Source: Morinoia aosen (lineage: Eukaryota; Arthropoda; Malacostraca; Amphipoda; Talitridae). From it: a stretch of 64,000 nt of DNA. Both the position numbers and the translations under genes were made by a program. Below are positions 60,179 through 64,000 of this stretch, one piece after another; position 1 is the stretch's first letter, and each line of letters opens with the position of its first letter. Location: contig CM059574.1 of NCBI GenBank assembly GCA_030386875.1, forward strand, positions 4,967,934 to 5,031,933, read 5' to 3'. The notes under the pieces are model-generated. The model saw only the letters and a list, made by a program, of their open reading frames with translations, was not told the DNA's origin and ran no database searches.

Positions 60179-62734
60179 AGCTGAAAAATAAACAAAGAGC
60201 ACGCAAGGCACAATAACGAAGATATTTTCGCATTCAAAAGACGAATTCGGTACACAAATTTCTCTGTCTTCTAGGAAAATAATCGTTCTGCACTTCCCGT
60301 GATACTTACCCGTGATGCCTATTGTGGTGTACATACCTATGGCTACACGGTGTTTCTGCCTACTGGTCTGTTGTAAAATATTGTACACGTCTATTCCTTT
60401 ACCCTAGGTATAAGCTGCCCACAATTTATTGTATCAACTTTTGGCCTAGGTATAATCTACCTATTGCCTACCTAGCAGTCAACCTTCCGCCTCACAACCA
60501 ATTCTAGCAAACCTACTTACATTTCCCCACTATACGTCACCAACCATCAAGAAGGGACCTTATTTCGGGTTGGTTGGTAGACCTAATGTCTTCACTACTC
60601 CCGACCCGATTGAACGGACATCAAAGGACTCCAAAGACTCGCAGACTCTTCGGTTTTATTTCATGGCCCGTGACGCCGTAAACTGCACAACAAGGACATT
60701 TTCAGTTTCGGCAACAAAACGAGGAACAACCACATAATAGGGAAACTCCTAGTTCAAAAATATAGATGAGGAATAACTGATTAAAGTATGAAGAGCAACT
60801 AAATGATGCTAGAACTAATACATCTCAATGACAATGATCTATCACGCCAGTCTCGAGAGTCTGGTAGCTCACGTGTCGATTCTTGTTAGCAAGAATTCTA
60901 GTTCCGGGAAACAACAATACGGATAGTACTCCACGCTCAGAATCAACTCGTAAGGACTCGTGAACATATCCATGATAAATGTCAAAAGCCAAACACATAA
61001 CACAGTGATACAGCTATTGGAATATCTGGACAGAAAAATGCACGACTTTCTAACTGGGCAACACATTTTAAACTTTGTGTGGGGGCACACAGTATTGTAC
61101 AAAAATCCAATTTTATGAACATGCACCTGGAAGTTATTTCTTTAGCTTCCCGTATAATTTTCTAAACTGTTAAATATATATGCTGTGGTCAAGGGAGGAC
61201 AGTACATTCGCGCATACTGTGTTTAACGCAGGTTCTCACAAATGAAGTTCACATAAATGAAGCGCTGCTGTGGGCACGGTTTTACACCCTCAGTGGGACA
61301 AACTGACGCGCCTTAATAGATATACTCACAAGCAATGGGGAGCGGTATTCTCACGCCTCTATTTTCAGCCTACATAAATGAGGCTATCTCAATAAGTTCT
61401 TTACTCTACCTGTTGAAAGGGGGTCCTGAAAGGGTTAGGTCTCTGATGCAGAGGCAACACTAAAAAGAGAACAGCAAATTATCATTCACACTAAATTTCA
61501 CAGGCAAGCACGACGGCTTCTTCAGCCGTAGAATAATCAGAGCTTAAAGTTAATGTACATGAACACAGCAGATCAGCTATAACTATTTTAGCATCATCCT
61601 GGCTATCTCTCATGTCAAAAATTTAGATTGTTTAATTTAAATTATAGGTGAACTATCCCCCGGGCAAAACAAGTACCCAGTTGCTGATATCATCTTGAGT
61701 ACACAAATTCATATGGGCAGTAGTCACAAATTTCTGAACACATTCTCAGTCTAGTTTGAATGCTTTAGCTCTAGGCTTCCACCCTACTGACTTGCGCAGC
61801 TTGCTCAGCACAGCTCATGGGTGAGGGGCCGACACATTATTGACATTCAAAAATGTATTTTATTTTTCAGCAAAAAATAAAAAATCTGAGCTATGCACTG
61901 TCAATATATGAAGTTCTTAGTTTTAACTAGCTGTTTACATTTAATGAGGCGCCAGTTCAACAGTTAATCTTACTCCCAGCAAGTGTTGGCTGCAGCCATT
62001 TTGTGGTTACAGAAAAATTTAAAAAAAGCTACAACTTCTCATAAACTGCTGGCTACCTTAACTTACATAACTAAATTATCAAGTTCCCAGCATCACAATG
62101 CGGCATACTGGCTAGAGAAAGCACTAGAAATTCACGAAATCACAATGGCTAGTCTGACTCGATATAGGTAGTTCGCCGGCTGCCAGAAGCATCATTGAAT
62201 GCTCTAGGAACCGGCTGTTCACCACTATCTGGCACAGCGACAACACATATAAACGAGACTAAATTCGGGGTACGAATACTCCGAATAATATTTCTTACAC
62301 ACACAGTTACAATAATAACACGGAACGAGATAAACTTGGGGAGAGAACCTTTCAACTCAACGGCTACAGCCAGACTTACTTTTTTAGAGTACGGCGCGTC
62401 ACCCGATGCTGGTATTGGCGCCCTACAGCCAGACAAAGACGCTGCGCTGGGCTTGCGGACCAGCGCGAGAATCCGCGGCGATGTTGCCACAGATATTTAC
62501 AAAAATTCGCGTCTTGTAAGACGCGACAGACCTTTACATAGAGACATTGTTAAATCCCAATCCTGTTTCACGTCTTATGAATCAATTTATAATAAATACC
62601 GGATGTTGTTCGTTTTGTCTTTTTCCATCGGAACGTTACTCTCAGCTGAAGAGACGCACAGAAGGAGGTCTTGGGTGTACAGGTACAGGTATGAGAGGGA
62701 GCTCTGTGTACAGTGGAGGTTGTGTGGTATACAG
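60179..62734. other. no gene recognised
   Basis: Unassigned. The plus frame starting 62195 runs into the minisatellite that follows, which lengthens it artificially. Its non-repeat part (about 160 codons) has no motif I recognise and is overlapped by a minus frame (62149-62490). Confidence 0.4.
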
Positions 62735-63525
62735 TGTGTGTCATGCAGTATCTGTGTCATGCAGTGTCTGTGTCATGCAGTGTGTGTCATGCGGTGTGTG
62801 TCATGCAGTGTGTGTGTGTCATGTAGTGTGTGTGCCATGCAGTATGTGTGTAATGCAGTGTGTGTGTCATGCAGTGTGTGTGTGTGTCATGCAGTGTGTG
62901 TGTGTGTCATGCAGTGTGTGTGTTATGCAGTGTGTGTGTTATGCAGTGTGTGTGTCATGCAGTGTGTGGGTGTCATGCAGTGTGTGTGCCATGCAATGCG
63001 TGTGTGTCATGCAGTGTGTGTGTCATGCAGTGTGTGTGTGTCATGCAGTGTGTGTGTGTCATGCAGTGTGTGTGTGTCATGCAGTGTGTGTGTGTCATGT
63101 AGTGTGTGTGCCATGCAGTATGTGTGTAATGCAGTGTGTGTGTCATGCAGTGTGTGTGTCATGCAGTGTGTGTGTCATGCAGTGTGTGTGTGTCATGCAG
63201 TGTGTGTGTCATGGAGTAAGTGTGTGTCATGCAGTGTGTGTGTCATGCAGTGTGTGTGTCATGCAGTGTGTGTTTCATGCATTGTGTGTGTGTCATGCAG
63301 TGTGTGTGTCATGCAGTGTGTGTGTGTGTCATGTAGTGTGTGAGCCATGCAGTATGTGTGTAATGCAGTGTCTGTGTCATGGAGTGTGTGTGTCATGCAG
63401 TGTGTGTGTCATGCAGTGATGTGTGTGTGCAATGCAGTGTCTGTGTCATGCACTGTGGGTGTCATGCAGTGTGTGTGCGTCATGCAGTGTGTGTGTGTCA
63501 TGCAATGTGTGTGTGTCATGACGTG
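62735..63525. repeat. TGTGTGTGTCATGCAG minisatellite, 16-18-bp unit
   Basis: Tandem units alternating a (TG)n run of variable length with TCATGCAG, with TTATGCAG, CCATGCAG and TAATGCAG variants. The variable (TG)n gives a length-polymorphic array. Cys/Val-rich frames across it reflect only the unit. Confidence 0.95.
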
Positions 63526-63531
63526 CAGTCG

Positions 63532-64000
63532 CTGTAGACGTGGTGTATCTGGACTTCGCCAAGGCTTTCGATAAAGTTGACTATGGCGTGCTGCTTAAGA
63601 AGCTCCGCCTTTTTGGAATCAGTGGTGTGCTCCTGGAATGGATTCACACCTTTCTAACAAATAGAAAACAGGTTGTCTCAGTGGACGGGAGCCGCTCGAC
63701 GGAGTCGGTGGTGGTGAGTGGTGTGCCTCAGGGTTCTATTTTGGGTCCACTCCTTTTCCTGGTCCACATTACGGACATCGATGTCAACTGGTTGCACTCA
63801 TGAGCCTCATCCTTCGCTGACGACACCAGGGTCTTGAAAGCTATAGCTACTGTGGGGGATTGCGAGGCTCTTCAGAGTGACCTCCAAAAGATTTGCGAGC
63901 GGGCGACACGAAATAACATGACCTTCAATGAAAATAAATTTGAGTTGATGCGGTACGGTTTGCACCCTGACGCCTCGTATGCGTACAGCCCTACTGGTGG
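63532..64000 (+). pseudogene. non-LTR retrotransposon reverse transcriptase, partial (CR1/Jockey-type LINE)
   Basis: The plus frame reads VVYLDFAKAFDKVDYG (RT motif with first catalytic Asp), LEWIHTFLTNRKQVVSVDG, SGVPQGSILGPLLFL, then an in-frame TGA at 63801-63803, then SSFADDTRVLKA (catalytic FADD) and NNMTFNENKFELMRYG, continuing past the window edge. These are successive RT blocks of CR1/Jockey-group LINEs, which copy their RNA at a nicked target. It begins abruptly where the minisatellite ends, so it lacks endonuclease and N-terminal RT, and the stop between the two catalytic blocks inactivates it. Confidence 0.88.

Noticed and set aside
62195-63343. 382-codon plus frame
   Set aside because: The second half is the TG-rich minisatellite read as Cys/Val; the first half has no motif and is contested by a minus frame.

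Overview
This window is repeat-rich eukaryotic DNA, most likely from an arthropod. The evidence is interstitial TTAGG-type telomere-like tracts, Penelope-like retroelements, Tc1, mariner and Harbinger fossils, a CR1/Jockey-type LINE fragment, a tRNA-derived SINE and no operon-like gene packing. I see almost no host coding sequence. The one candidate is a terminal exon near the left edge (933-1494) whose hydrophobic segment resembles the last membrane helix of an ionotropic (glutamate-type) receptor. Everything else I can support is mobile-element or tandem-repeat DNA.

Layout. 1-4 kb: candidate exon and AT-rich DNA. 4-6.3 kb: 30-bp and 24-bp minisatellites. 7-12.1 kb: a complex of a 937-bp direct duplication, a foldback element carrying 21-bp tandem repeats, and a nearly perfect 1.47-kb inverted repeat. 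15-23 kb: four Penelope-like loci, two of them head to head. 23.2-24.2 kb: a decayed Tc1-like transposase. 25.1-31.7 kb: an apparently intact, very young Ty3/gypsy-type LTR retrotransposon on the minus strand. It has identical-looking 987-bp LTRs, a 5-bp target duplication, a perfect tRNA-Lys primer site and one 1494-codon gag-pol frame. 32.9-35.3 kb: two mariner-type fossils, a dispersed repeat and a fifth Penelope fragment. 36.6-41.4 kb: a 4.8-kb array of a 21-bp repeat. 43.4-48.6 kb: mariner fossil, TTAGG-like and CCTAA-like tracts in opposite orientation, a Harbinger remnant with a nested insertion, and a second Tc1 fossil. 53.9-55.2 kb: another Tc1/mariner-superfamily fossil interrupted by a tRNA-derived SINE. 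59.4-63.5 kb: 11-bp, 29-bp and 16-18-bp minisatellites, then a LINE reverse transcriptase fragment running off the right edge.

The most notable object is the LTR retrotransposon. Its polyprotein is ordered gag - protease - integrase - reverse transcriptase - RNase H. That is the Ty1/copia order, but the reverse transcriptase, integrase and GPY/F module are Ty3/gypsy type. This is the hallmark of the Gmr1-like group. Its LTR also carries four tandem hairpin modules whose stems differ between copies but remain base-paired, a sign of conserved RNA or DNA structure. Polyadenylation-signal placement puts these hairpins in U5, so in the genomic RNA leader just upstream of the primer site.

Limits: alignments and motif calls were made by eye. 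Family names rest on recognisable motifs, not on database searches.
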